64,000 nucleotides of DNA from Lachnospiraceae bacterium (lineage in GTDB: Bacteria > Bacillota > Clostridia > Lachnospirales > Lachnospiraceae). The stretch lies in NCBI GenBank assembly GCA_017622875.1, contig JAGAQG010000052.1, positions 1 to 64,000 on the forward strand, given 5' to 3'. Position 1 is the first letter of the stretch, and the number at the start of each line of letters is the position of its first letter. Of this stretch, positions 8,759 through 16,727 are shown piece by piece. Made by a program: the position numbers and the translations under genes. The notes below the pieces were generated by a model. It worked only from the letters and a program-made list of their open reading frames with translations, was not told where the DNA came from and ran no database searches.

Positions 8759-9403
8759 ATGGAACGGGTATCGAACTACGAAATTACCAAACGCAGAGTA
8801 CAGGGTGAATTTTTAAAATATGATCAGGAGAAAATGATTCAAAAGTTCAATCTGGATTTTGACGAAAATTATTTATACATAAAATTTATCGGACATTTAT
8901 ACCGAATTGACAGAAAAACAGGTTATTTAGAGTGGTCAGAGGATGGTTTTGTGACCTGTACAGAGGGCGATTTTAATGAAGCTTTAACAATTTATGATCT
9001 GCTTTGTGACTCAAAGGAAAATTGTCAGGCAGCAGGTGATTATATTAATCTGAAAAGTCTGTCTGCGTTACAGGCAAGCTCTAAAAAGCTTGGAGATGGG
9101 TTATCTGACGGAAAAGGTAAAATATTTGACCATAAAGATGCATTATTAAGCAGAGTCTGCGAAAAACTGGGCGGAATCAAAGCGGGAAAGGGCGATGTAG
9201 CATATGAAATCCCAATGTTTGATTTTGTATCATGCCGAATTCAGTTCTGGAATTCCGATGAAGATTTTGATGCAAGCTTGCAGGTATTTATGGATAAAAA
9301 CATTCTACAATTTATGCGCTATGAAACTGTTTGGTATGCAGAGTCACATTTGATAAAAAGATTAACGGAAGAATTTGAACATGCAGAAGAAACTGACAAT
9401 TAA
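8759..9403 (+). CDS. DUF3786-like protein
   Basis: 214 residues, no membrane segment or signal. The pattern IKFIGHLYRIDRKTG followed by ALTIYDLLCDSKENCQAAGD, with a later YEIPMFDFVSCRIQFWNSDE stretch, resembles DUF3786 proteins of clostridia, but I rate the family match as moderate. Ribosome site AAAAAGG lies about 10 bases upstream. The 3' end overlaps the next gene by 23 bases, so the two are coupled. Function unknown. Confidence 0.6.
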   Translation: MERVSNYEITKRRVQGEFLKYDQEKMIQKFNLDFDENYLYIKFIGHLYRIDRKTGYLEWSEDGFVTCTEGDFNEALTIYDLLCDSKENCQAAGDYINLKSLSALQASSKKLGDGLSDGKGKIFDHKDALLSRVCEKLGGIKAGKGDVAYEIPMFDFVSCRIQFWNSDEDFDASLQVFMDKNILQFMRYETVWYAESHLIKRLTEEFEHAEETDN

Positions 9404-10172
9404 TACAGAAAAATACGAAATCCCGGCAATTTTTACCTGCCCTGATGATGAAACGAAGGTTCCGGCAATGATTCTGTGTCACGGAACTGGTTCTGATAAA
9501 AATGAAGTGGGAAATATGTTTGTGAAACAGTCAGAATATTTAGCTGTGCAGGGAATTGCAAGTATTCGTTTTGATTTTGCTGGCTGTGGAGAGAGCAAAG
9601 CAGCACAGCAGGAGCTAACATTTTTCGGAGAAGTTGAGGATACGGTTAAAGTATATGAATACCTGAAAATGCAGGAAGTTATTGACACACAGAGAATTGG
9701 GATTTTAGGCTTCAGCCAGGGTGCACGTGTGATGGCAGAAACATTAAAAAAATTGCCGGAAATGAAATGTGCGGTCAGCTGGTCTGGATGCTGCCATGCA
9801 GGAATGGGCGTTTTTGAAGGATGGTTTACGGAATATTATGAGAAGGCATGTCAGAATGGATATGCCAGACTTCCAATGGATTGGCGCGACGATTTATTGA
9901 TTTCCAAGGAATGGTTTGATGAAATCAGAGAATCCAGTCCGATTAAAGCATTTGAAATTTATGAGGGGCCTGTTTTGGCAATTGCAGGAACAAAAGATAC
10001 AATTGTAGATTATCATCATTCAGAAGAAATTGTCAGAAAATGCAAAAATAAAGAGAGCGAATGTGTCGTTTTTGAAGGTGCAGATCATACATTTTGCGTA
10101 CTTACAGAGGATAAAACAATATCAGAAAATGTCATTCAAAAGACTGGAGAATGGATAAAAAATAACATATAG
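9381..10172 (+). CDS. Alpha/beta-hydrolase (serine esterase/dienelactone-hydrolase type)
   Basis: 263 residues from ATG 9381 with GGAAG upstream; an in-frame TTG at 9375 is a poorer start. The hydrolase fold is shown by the oxyanion region ILCHGTGSDKNE, the nucleophile elbow LGFSQGARV (Ser about 105), the acid region IAGTKDTIVDYHHS, and the catalytic His in EGADHTFCV. The lack of a signal peptide implies a cytosolic enzyme. Substrate unknown. It begins inside the upstream gene and is followed after 23 bases by a sugar-type oxidoreductase. Confidence 0.85.
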   Translation: MQKKLTINTEKYEIPAIFTCPDDETKVPAMILCHGTGSDKNEVGNMFVKQSEYLAVQGIASIRFDFAGCGESKAAQQELTFFGEVEDTVKVYEYLKMQEVIDTQRIGILGFSQGARVMAETLKKLPEMKCAVSWSGCCHAGMGVFEGWFTEYYEKACQNGYARLPMDWRDDLLISKEWFDEIRESSPIKAFEIYEGPVLAIAGTKDTIVDYHHSEEIVRKCKNKESECVVFEGADHTFCVLTEDKTISENVIQKTGEWIKNNI

Positions 10173-10195
10173 ATGAACTATTGGGGGAAAGATAC

Positions 10196-11323
10196 ATGAA
10201 ATTAGCGATTATTGGGATGGGAATCATGGGATGTAAATACGCCAAAATGATTTCCGATGGACAGGTAACAGGAGTCGAAATTACCGCAGTTACAAGAATT
10301 ACACCGGAAAGAAAAGAAGGATTAAAGGAAATCTTTGAAAATGGTACAAAGATTTTTGAAACCGCAGATGATCTGTTTGAAGCTGTAGGACAGAAAACAA
10401 TCAAAGTGGATGCAGTGCTGATCGTAACCCCACATTTATCTCATTCAAAGATTGCAGTAAATGCAATGAAATTAGGACTTCATGTACTTTGTGATAAGCC
10501 TGCAGGTGCCTATAGTCGTCAGGCGAGAGAAATGTGTGAGGAAGCGGGAAAGCATGAAGGACTTATCTTTGGAATGATGTTCAATCAGAGAATGAATTCG
10601 ATGCATCAGAAAATCAGAGAAATTGTGCAGAGTGGTGTTTACGGAACCATGAAACGTGTCAGCTGGACAATTACGGACTGGTATCGCCCAGATGGCTATT
10701 ATGCTTCCGGAGTATGGAGAGGAACCTGGGATGGAGAAGGCGGTGGAATTCTATTGAATCAATGCCCGCACAATCTGGATCTTTTACAGTGGATTTGTGG
10801 TATGCCAGTAAGTGTACAGGCTTTCTGTAACGAAGGAAAATATCACAACATTGCAGTAGAGGATGAAGTGACCGCATATTTTACATTTGAAAATGGTGCG
10901 ACAGGAACTTTTTATTCCACAACAGGGGAAGCTTCAGGAATCAATCGTCTGGAAATTTCTATGGAAGACGCATTATTGGTGTATGAAAAAGGCGAATTGA
11001 AGGTGCGCGAATTAAAGGTTCACGAAGCAGAATACCGTAAAACAGCGACAGATTATTTTGCTCAGCCGGAAGGAGAATGGAAAAACATTACCTGTGAAGG
11101 CACAGATTTACAGCATCCGGGAATTTTGCAGAATTTTGCAGATGCTGTGGATGGAAAAGCAGAGCTTTTTGTAGCAGGAACGGAAGGAACTAAGAGTCTG
11201 ATGCTGGCAAATGCAATGTATTTATCTTCATGGAAGAAACAGATGGTGAAATTGCCTGAAAATCTGGAAGAAGAGATTGCATTTGAAACTGAGTATGAGG
11301 AAGAATTTGCGAAAAAGGTATGA
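10196..11323 (+). CDS. Gfo/Idh/MocA family NAD(P)-dependent oxidoreductase
   Basis: 375 residues from ATG 10196 behind the strong site GGGGGAAAG; a TTG at 10181 lies inside that site and is rejected. The N-terminal Rossmann domain has LAIIGMGIMGCKYAKM (dinucleotide loop) and the family motif HVLCDKPAGA with the lysine that aids catalysis. The C-terminal domain contains GGGILLNQCPHNLDLLQW with the conserved histidine. The family oxidises or reduces sugars, inositols and related alcohols; the specific substrate cannot be read. It overlaps the next gene by ATGA. Confidence 0.9.
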   Translation: MKLAIIGMGIMGCKYAKMISDGQVTGVEITAVTRITPERKEGLKEIFENGTKIFETADDLFEAVGQKTIKVDAVLIVTPHLSHSKIAVNAMKLGLHVLCDKPAGAYSRQAREMCEEAGKHEGLIFGMMFNQRMNSMHQKIREIVQSGVYGTMKRVSWTITDWYRPDGYYASGVWRGTWDGEGGGILLNQCPHNLDLLQWICGMPVSVQAFCNEGKYHNIAVEDEVTAYFTFENGATGTFYSTTGEASGINRLEISMEDALLVYEKGELKVRELKVHEAEYRKTATDYFAQPEGEWKNITCEGTDLQHPGILQNFADAVDGKAELFVAGTEGTKSLMLANAMYLSSWKKQMVKLPENLEEEIAFETEYEEEFAKKV

Positions 11324-11682
11324 TGAATTTTTATGAGAAGATGGGAATTGTATGTAATGCGATCCCTTATGGAAAAGTAGCAACTTATGGACAGATTGCA
11401 TTACTATGTGGAAAACCGAAAAACTCCAGACAGGTGGGCTATGGGCTGAGAGAAAATCTGGCGGGAGATGATGTACCGGCACACCGCGTTGTGAATTCTA
11501 AAGGGGAGCTTAGCGGCGCGGTGCATTTTGAATTTCCGACATTACAGAAAATGCTTCTTCAGGAAGAAGGCGTGGAAGTTTCATGGAACGGTACACATTG
11601 GACGGTGGATTTGAAAAAGTATGGCTGGAAAAATACCATGGAAGATGCATATCTTTTGAAAGAGAAGTTTGAAGAATTTTGA
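11320..11682 (+). CDS. Alkyltransferase-like (ATL) DNA-binding protein without active cysteine
   Basis: 120 residues of the MGMT/Ogt DNA-binding domain: IPYGKVATYGQIA, then SRQVGYGL with the helix-turn-helix and arginine finger. In active methyltransferases the next motif is PCHRV with the acceptor cysteine; here it is VPAHRVV, so Cys is replaced by Ala (residue 54). It should therefore bind O6-alkylguanine and flag it for repair, not remove the alkyl group. The start ATG 11320 overlaps the oxidoreductase stop; a second ATG follows at 11323. The -35 element of the next promoter overlaps its stop codon. Confidence 0.88.
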   Translation: MMNFYEKMGIVCNAIPYGKVATYGQIALLCGKPKNSRQVGYGLRENLAGDDVPAHRVVNSKGELSGAVHFEFPTLQKMLLQEEGVEVSWNGTHWTVDLKKYGWKNTMEDAYLLKEKFEEF

Positions 11683-11707
11683 CAAAAGTGTAGCAGTGCT
11701 ATATAAT
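11679..11707 (+). promoter_or_regulatory. Consensus promoter of the ABC-F gene
   Basis: TTGACA (11679-11684), a 17-base spacer and TATAAT (11702-11707). The -35 overlaps the stop of the ATL gene. Transcription should start near 11714, leaving a leader of about 300 bases before the ABC-F start at 12012. Confidence 0.85.
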
Positions 11708-11713
11708 AATTGC

Positions 11714-12011
11714 AGATTTATGAGAGAGGTGAAAAGATGATCAGATAGTCAGCTTTTGAAAACATGAAATCAGATTTATTACATTCTGCACATGCAGAAT
11801 GATATTTTTCGTGTTGCCAAAAGTGGATTATGTGATCATAACCTCTCTTTTTTCGCGAAAGCACGAGTCAAGTGCGATACCTGTATCTGGATTTGACGAC
11901 GCTCGCGAATCATGAGAAACATGTTTCTCATGATTGTATGCAAATAAAAATGAAAAAATTATGTGAGGTTATATACGCAGTCACTTGTCCGGTAACACAG
12001 ATGGAGGGAAA
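11714..12011 (+). promoter_or_regulatory. ABC-F leader: three-codon upstream ORF and attenuator-like terminator
   Basis: The leader holds a strong ribosome site GAGAGAGGT (11722-11730) followed by an ORF of only three codons, M-I-R-stop (11737-11748). GAGAGGT (11724-11730) pairs with ACCTCTC (11841-11847) and TGATCA (11738-11743) with TGATCA (11833-11838); the second arm is followed by a run of six T, forming an intrinsic terminator. A further hairpin pairs ATTCTGCA (11783-11790) with TGCAGAAT (11793-11800). Later bases contain paired TCGCGA elements (11853-11858 and 11903-11908) and a perfect palindrome (11908-11935). The design fits ribosome-mediated attenuation, as known for antibiotic-resistance ABC-F genes: a drug-stalled ribosome on the short ORF would block the 5' arm of the terminator. 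Confidence 0.72.
11908..11935. repeat. Perfect 28-base palindrome upstream of the ABC-F gene
   Basis: The sequence starts AATCATGAGAAACA and is its own reverse complement over all 28 bases. It could form a hairpin in the leader RNA or be a binding site for a dimeric protein. No T-run follows, so it is not a terminator. Confidence 0.8.
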
Positions 12012-13532
12012 ATGGCACAAATCAGCGTAAATAATCTCACATTTTATTATGATGGGAGCTTTGACAATATTTTGGAAAATGTATCTTTTTCCATAGATAC
12101 CAACTGGAAACTGGGATTCATCGGAAGAAACGGGAAAGGAAAAACCACCTTTTTAAATTTACTGTTAGGAAAATATGAATATCGAGGGTCCATTAGTACC
12201 AATGTGATTTTTGATTATTTTCCATATCAGATTTCGAAAGAATGTATGGAACAGCCAGCGATTGAATTTGCAGCAGATTTAAAAGCGGGATGTGAGGAGT
12301 GGAGAATCTTTTGTGAACTTGATAAATTAGGAGTAAGTGCAGAGGTTTTATACCGTCCATTTAAAACATTAAGCTTTGGAGAACGCACAAAAGTCATGCT
12401 GGCGGTTCTGTTTTCCGGTGAAAATGATTTTCTGCTGATTGACGAGCCGACAAATCATTTGGATCAGGATTCCAGAGAAGTCATTAAAAAATATCTGGCA
12501 GACAAAAAGGGATTTATTCTGGTATCACATGACCGAGATCTTTTGGATGCCTGTATTGATCATGTTCTTGTACTTAAACGTGCAACAATTGAAGTGCAGG
12601 CCGGAAATTTTTCCAGCTGGTGGGATAATAAAACGAAAAAAGATGCACACGCTCTGGCAGAAAATGAGAAGCATAGAAAAGAAATCGGGAAATTGAAAAA
12701 AGCGTCGGAAAGAAGCCGGCAATGGGCAGAAAACTCGGAGAGTAGAAAGATTGGTTACGATCCGCTAAAAGAGCCAGATCATAAAAACCGGGCTTATATT
12801 GGTGGAAAGACAAAGAATATGCAGAGCCGGGTAAAGCAATTGGAAAATCGAATGAATCGGGAAATTGAAGAAAAAGAAGGCCTGCTTCAGGATATTGAAA
12901 CCACAATTGATTTAAAAATTATGCCGATGCAGCACCATAAAAAGGTTTTGGTATCTGCCAGAGAATATGGACTCCAATATGCTGACAGTCAGCGGCCATT
13001 ATTTAAAAATCTGACCTTTGAAATTGGCTGTGGGGAACGCATTTTTCTGCATGGAGCCAATGGATGTGGAAAATCAAGTTTGATAAAAAAGATTTTGAAC
13101 AAGGCAGAAGGTGTTAATGACCGGCAGATGTTAGAAACGGGAGAGCTGCAGACGGCAGCAGGACTGAAAATATCTTACGTGAATCAGGATACTTCGTTTT
13201 TGAGAGGAAGCATTCAGGAATTTTCCAGACAAAAAGAACTGGATGAAAGTTTGTTTTGCGCGATTTTGCGTCAGCTTGATATGGAACGTGTACAGTTTGA
13301 AAAGGATATGGAACATTATTCTGAAGGACAAAAGAAAAAGGTGCTGCTTGCAGCGAGTCTGTTGACTCCGGCCCACTTGTATGTATGGGATGAGCCTTTG
13401 AATTATATCGACGTATTTTCAAGAATGCAGATTGAAAAACTGTTGTTGGAATATGAGCCGACCATGCTGATCGTGGAACATGATGTACGGTTCAGAGAAC
13501 AGATTGCAACAAAAATTATAGAAATGAAATAA
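12012..13532 (+). CDS. Lsa-type ABC-F ribosome protection protein
   Basis: 506 residues from ATG 12012 behind GGAGGGA; an in-frame TTG at 11985 is rejected. It has two ABC domains and no membrane segment. Domain 1: Walker A IGRNGKGKTT (about 37-46), signature LSFGERTKV, Walker B FLLIDEPTNHLD. A charged interdomain linker follows, rich in Lys/Arg/Glu. Domain 2: GANGCGKSS, signature YSEGQKKKV, Walker B YVWDEPLNYID. The N-terminal wording (DTNWKLGFIGRNGKGKTT) matches the Lsa/Vga group, which displaces lincosamides, streptogramins A and pleuromutilins from the ribosome. The leader with upstream ORF and terminator supports drug-induced expression. Resistance itself is inferred; housekeeping ABC-F proteins are an alternative. 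Confidence 0.83.
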   Translation: MAQISVNNLTFYYDGSFDNILENVSFSIDTNWKLGFIGRNGKGKTTFLNLLLGKYEYRGSISTNVIFDYFPYQISKECMEQPAIEFAADLKAGCEEWRIFCELDKLGVSAEVLYRPFKTLSFGERTKVMLAVLFSGENDFLLIDEPTNHLDQDSREVIKKYLADKKGFILVSHDRDLLDACIDHVLVLKRATIEVQAGNFSSWWDNKTKKDAHALAENEKHRKEIGKLKKASERSRQWAENSESRKIGYDPLKEPDHKNRAYIGGKTKNMQSRVKQLENRMNREIEEKEGLLQDIETTIDLKIMPMQHHKKVLVSAREYGLQYADSQRPLFKNLTFEIGCGERIFLHGANGCGKSSLIKKILNKAEGVNDRQMLETGELQTAAGLKISYVNQDTSFLRGSIQEFSRQKELDESLFCAILRQLDMERVQFEKDMEHYSEGQKKKVLLAASLLTPAHLYVWDEPLNYIDVFSRMQIEKLLLEYEPTMLIVEHDVRFREQIATKIIEMK

Positions 13533-13554
13533 AAACAGGCGACTTTTGCGTCTA
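13525..13554 (+). promoter_or_regulatory. Possible ECF-sigma autoregulatory promoter
   Basis: TGAAAT (13525-13530) and CGTCTA (13549-13554) resemble the TGAAAC / CGTCTA elements of extracytoplasmic-function sigma promoters of the SigV/SigW type, directly upstream of an ECF sigma gene. The spacer is 18 bases, slightly longer than usual. Confidence 0.42.
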
Positions 13555-13580
13555 ATATACAAAGAGGGAGGTGAGGGCCT

Positions 13581-14051
13581 GTGAATCATGACGAATTTGG
13601 AAAACGAATCGAAAATATCAGATTGAGATTATATAAAACAGCTTTGATTTATCTGGGAAGTGAAACTCTTGCACTGGATGCAGTGGATGAGACGGTCTAT
13701 AAAGCATTGTGCAGTTACAAAAAGCTTCGCCAGCCGGAATATTTTGATACCTGGATCACAAGAATTCTGATCAATGAGTGTCATAATGAGCTGAGGCGCC
13801 AAAAGCGGTTTCGTCCATTGGAGGAACTGCCGGAGACAGCGACAGAAGAATTTGATGCGTTGCCTTTAAAAGAAGCAATCCGCAGACTTCCAAAAGAATT
13901 GAAAGAAGTTGTGATTTTAAGGTATTTCGCAGGCTACACCTTGACAGAAACAGCGGAAAGTCTGCAGATTCCGCAGGGGACAGCAGCCACCAGACAGCGA
14001 AAAGCACTGAAATTGTTGAAATTGGAACTGGGTGAGGAGGTGTCGGAATGA
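13581..14051 (+). CDS. ECF-type RNA polymerase sigma factor
   Basis: 156 residues, GTG start behind the strong site GAGGGAGGTGAG. Region 2 is present (YKTALIYLGSETLALDAVDE to TYFDTW-like FDTWITRILINECHNELRR) and region 4 reads LPKELKEVVILRYFAGYTLTETAESL, then IPQGTAATRQRKALKLLK, the -35-binding helix-turn-helix. This is the small two-domain sigma type that responds to envelope signals. It overlaps the next gene (ATGA at 14048), whose product carries an anti-sigma-like N-terminus. The pair resembles SigV/RsiV, but the OatA acetyltransferase gene of that operon is not next door. Confidence 0.9.
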   Translation: MNHDEFGKRIENIRLRLYKTALIYLGSETLALDAVDETVYKALCSYKKLRQPEYFDTWITRILINECHNELRRQKRFRPLEELPETATEEFDALPLKEAIRRLPKELKEVVILRYFAGYTLTETAESLQIPQGTAATRQRKALKLLKLELGEEVSE

Positions 14052-15430
14052 ATCGTTTAGAAGAATATGAAGCATTGTTACAGGAATTGGAAATGCCGAT
14101 GCCTGAACTGGATGGCACTCTGGAACGCGCCCAAAAGAGAAAATCACGCAGAAATAATGTTTTTCGACCAGTCATTGGCACAGCCGCAGCGTTTCTACTG
14201 TTCGTCCTGTTGGTGAATTTTTCGACACCGATTGCTTATGCCTGTTCGCAGATACCGGTCTTACGGGAGCTGGCGGAAGCGGTTACATTTTCGCCTTCTC
14301 TTTCTGATGCGGTGGAAAATGAATATGTGCAGCCTATGAATCTGGTACAGACAGATGGAGATGTGACAGCGAAGGTGGAATATCTGATCGTGGACCAGAA
14401 GCAGGTCAATGTGTTTTATCGCCTGTTTTCTGATGTATATACAAAGATCAATGCAGACCCGCGGGTTTACAGTGCAGATGGGACAGCACCGCCGCCATGC
14501 AGCTATTCCAGCAATGGTTGGGATGAAGAGAATGGAGAACTTCGAAGTATTACTATTGATTTTGTAGATGAAAATGTACCGGATAGTTTAAGACTGAATT
14601 TGAAGGTCAGAGATTTTTCAATGTCTGGAAATGAAGAACCATTGACTGACGCGCAGGTGGAGGAGGACTTTTTTGAGCCAATAGGTCCTGCGGAGGAAGA
14701 ATATATCGCAGAATTTGAGTTCCTTTTAGAATTTGATCCACAGTTTACTGCTGTTGGAAAAAGCATTGAGGTTCATCAGACTGTAGAACTGGATGGACAG
14801 AAAATCACAATTACAGATGTAGAGATTTATCCGTCTCATTTGAGGATTGACATAGAAGATGATGCGGAAAATTCTGCATGGCTTACAAAGCTATATTTTT
14901 ACATTGAAACTGATTATGGAATGAAGTTTGAGCCGGTATCTAACGGGATTACGGCGACAGGTTCTGGAGATGGAAAAAGTATGGCGTCTTTTAGAGCAGA
15001 GAGCACTTATTTCTATGATGCAAAGCATTTGAAAATTGTCATTACTGGTGCAGAATGGCTTCGAAAGGATATGGAAAAGCTTTATATAAATCTGAAAACA
15101 GGAGAGACTGGTGAACTTCCGGAGGGTGTAGCGTTTCATTCAGCAAAAGAAGTAAACAGTGGCTGGATATTGGAAATGAAGGCGGTACAGAGGGAAGAAG
15201 GACATCACCATCAGATTTTAGGCCATCAGTTTTATGATGCGCAAGGTAATGTACATGATATCCGCAGTTGGAGTTCCACTACACTTGAAGCAGAGGAAAG
15301 TGAGGATGGAATTACTTATATTATAGAAGAAGTTCCGCTGGCAGATTATCATGAAGAAGAGGTCTGGGTCGAACCAAGTTATTCTCATGAGTGGTTTGCA
15401 GAAAATCCAGTGGTTGTGGAAGTGCAGTAA
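14048..15430 (+). CDS. DUF4179 membrane protein, probable anti-sigma factor
   Basis: 460 residues. A cytosolic N-terminus of about 45 residues (MNRLEEYEALLQELEMPMPE, then basic RKSRR) precedes one membrane segment (residues about 49-65, GTAAAFLLFVLLVNFSTPIA). A large extracytoplasmic part follows. The membrane-flanking region matches DUF4179, the N-terminal module of RsiV-like anti-sigma factors. The partner sigma gene overlaps its start. The expected role is to hold the sigma factor at the membrane until an envelope signal arrives. The external domain is not recognised and has no DUF3298/lysozyme-binding signature I can see. Confidence 0.8.
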   Translation: MNRLEEYEALLQELEMPMPELDGTLERAQKRKSRRNNVFRPVIGTAAAFLLFVLLVNFSTPIAYACSQIPVLRELAEAVTFSPSLSDAVENEYVQPMNLVQTDGDVTAKVEYLIVDQKQVNVFYRLFSDVYTKINADPRVYSADGTAPPPCSYSSNGWDEENGELRSITIDFVDENVPDSLRLNLKVRDFSMSGNEEPLTDAQVEEDFFEPIGPAEEEYIAEFEFLLEFDPQFTAVGKSIEVHQTVELDGQKITITDVEIYPSHLRIDIEDDAENSAWLTKLYFYIETDYGMKFEPVSNGITATGSGDGKSMASFRAESTYFYDAKHLKIVITGAEWLRKDMEKLYINLKTGETGELPEGVAFHSAKEVNSGWILEMKAVQREEGHHHQILGHQFYDAQGNVHDIRSWSSTTLEAEESEDGITYIIEEVPLADYHEEEVWVEPSYSHEWFAENPVVVEVQ

Positions 15431-15443
15431 TCAGTGCTATAAT
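15414..15443 (+). promoter_or_regulatory. Probable nudC promoter
   Basis: TTGTGG (15414-15419), an 18-base spacer and TATAAT (15438-15443) with the extended -10 TG just upstream (TGCTATAAT). It overlaps the end of the DUF4179 gene and lies 36 bases before nudC. Confidence 0.52.
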
Positions 15444-15478
15444 CAGAAATAATTTGAAATACTTACGAGGACTGAATT

Positions 15479-16345
15479 ATGCTGCAGGAACTTACCTATG
15501 GAAGACTTGAAAATGAATTTTATGATATAGAGCCAAAGGACAGCGATTTTGCAATTTGTGTAAACAACAATCGCCTTTTGGTAAAGAGATGTGAGCATGG
15601 AGAAGTGCATTTTCCGACAGTGTCTGACGCGAAATTATGGGCAGAAGAGCAGGAATGGAATTTTTGGAGAGAAGAAAAATTTCAGTATGTTTTTCGCATG
15701 CAGGAGGTTAACTATTTCCTCTGGATGGGAGATGCAGGAGAACCATCAGATGCTGCCTATGAATATGACGAAATCCGTCAGTTGAGCTTTTTGGAGACAA
15801 AGGATGTATGCTTTGCGGCATGTACTGCAAAACATTTGCATGGATGGTATCGCAGTAATCGCTTTTGTGGCTTTTGTCAAACACCAACGGTTCATGATAC
15901 AAAGGAGCGTATGGTAAAATGCCCGAAATGTGGAAATCTGATTTTTCCTAAAATCTCTCCGGCAGTTATCATTGCAGTGACAGATGGTGATAGATTGCTC
16001 CTCAGCAAATATGCCGGAAGGGCATTTACAAGATATGCACTGATTGCCGGATATACGGAAATCGGTGAAACGATAGAGGAAACTGTGCATCGGGAAGTGA
16101 TGGAAGAAGTCGGATTAAAAGTTAAGAACCTTCGATATTATAAGAGTCAGCCATGGGGCAGAGACGGTGCAGTGCTGATGGGATTTTTCTGTGACCTGGA
16201 TGGCAGTGATGAAATCCATTTGGATGAGAATGAATTGGCACTTGCTGGATGGCATGACCGCCACTCACTGCCGGCACATGATGATGGTATCAGTCTTACA
16301 CGTGAGATGATTCGTGTATTTGAAGAAGGGCGTGAGCCAAAATAA
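15479..16345 (+). CDS. nudC: NAD+ diphosphatase / RNA-decapping Nudix hydrolase NudC
   Basis: 288 residues. The zinc site is CGFC (about 131-134) and CPKCG (about 149-153). The Nudix box, beginning GYTEIGETIEETVHREV (about 184) and ending MEEVGL, fits the G-x5-E-x7-REU-x2-EE-x-GU consensus perfectly. SQPWG, about 20 residues beyond the box, is the NudC-specific signature for NAD substrates. It cleaves NAD(H) to NMN(H) and AMP and can remove NAD caps from RNA. It is followed after 10 bases by the acylphosphatase gene, with which it probably shares a transcript. Confidence 0.92.
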   Translation: MLQELTYGRLENEFYDIEPKDSDFAICVNNNRLLVKRCEHGEVHFPTVSDAKLWAEEQEWNFWREEKFQYVFRMQEVNYFLWMGDAGEPSDAAYEYDEIRQLSFLETKDVCFAACTAKHLHGWYRSNRFCGFCQTPTVHDTKERMVKCPKCGNLIFPKISPAVIIAVTDGDRLLLSKYAGRAFTRYALIAGYTEIGETIEETVHREVMEEVGLKVKNLRYYKSQPWGRDGAVLMGFFCDLDGSDEIHLDENELALAGWHDRHSLPAHDDGISLTREMIRVFEEGREPK

Positions 16346-16355
16346 GGAGCCAGTG

Positions 16356-16715
16356 ATGTCACTAATTGAATTATTTAAAAATTTTCGAGATAAATATATG
16401 AGATATTCTGTAGACCAGATGGAGTTTCCGGAATTTGAACCCGATGAAGAGAGGCGCTATCAGATCATCTTTTCCGGAGTCGTACAGGGAGTAGGATTTC
16501 GCTACGAAGCATGGCTGATTGCCGGGAAGCTTGGACTGACCGGGTTTGCAGAAAATCTGCCGGATGGAAATGTTTTTATGGAAATTCAGGGCCCGAAAAA
16601 CAAAATTATGCATTTAATCCAGTGCATGAAATTAATCAGAAGAATTCAGATTGAACATATGGAAATAGATGAATTGCCATTAAAAGAAGAGAGCGAGTTT
16701 ACACCGGTATATTAA
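16356..16715 (+). CDS. acyP: Acylphosphatase
   Basis: 119 residues from ATG 16356 behind AAGGAGCC; a GTG at 16314 inside nudC is rejected. The core has the signature GVVQGVGFR, with the phosphate-binding arginine, and GFAENLPDGNV, with the catalytic asparagine. Together these cleave carboxyl-phosphate bonds such as acetyl phosphate. The family is usually about 90 residues; this one has an N-terminal extension of about 30 residues (MSLIELFKNFRDKYMRYSVD) of unknown use. Confidence 0.86.
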   Translation: MSLIELFKNFRDKYMRYSVDQMEFPEFEPDEERRYQIIFSGVVQGVGFRYEAWLIAGKLGLTGFAENLPDGNVFMEIQGPKNKIMHLIQCMKLIRRIQIEHMEIDELPLKEESEFTPVY

Positions 16716-16727
16716 GGAGAAACGATT

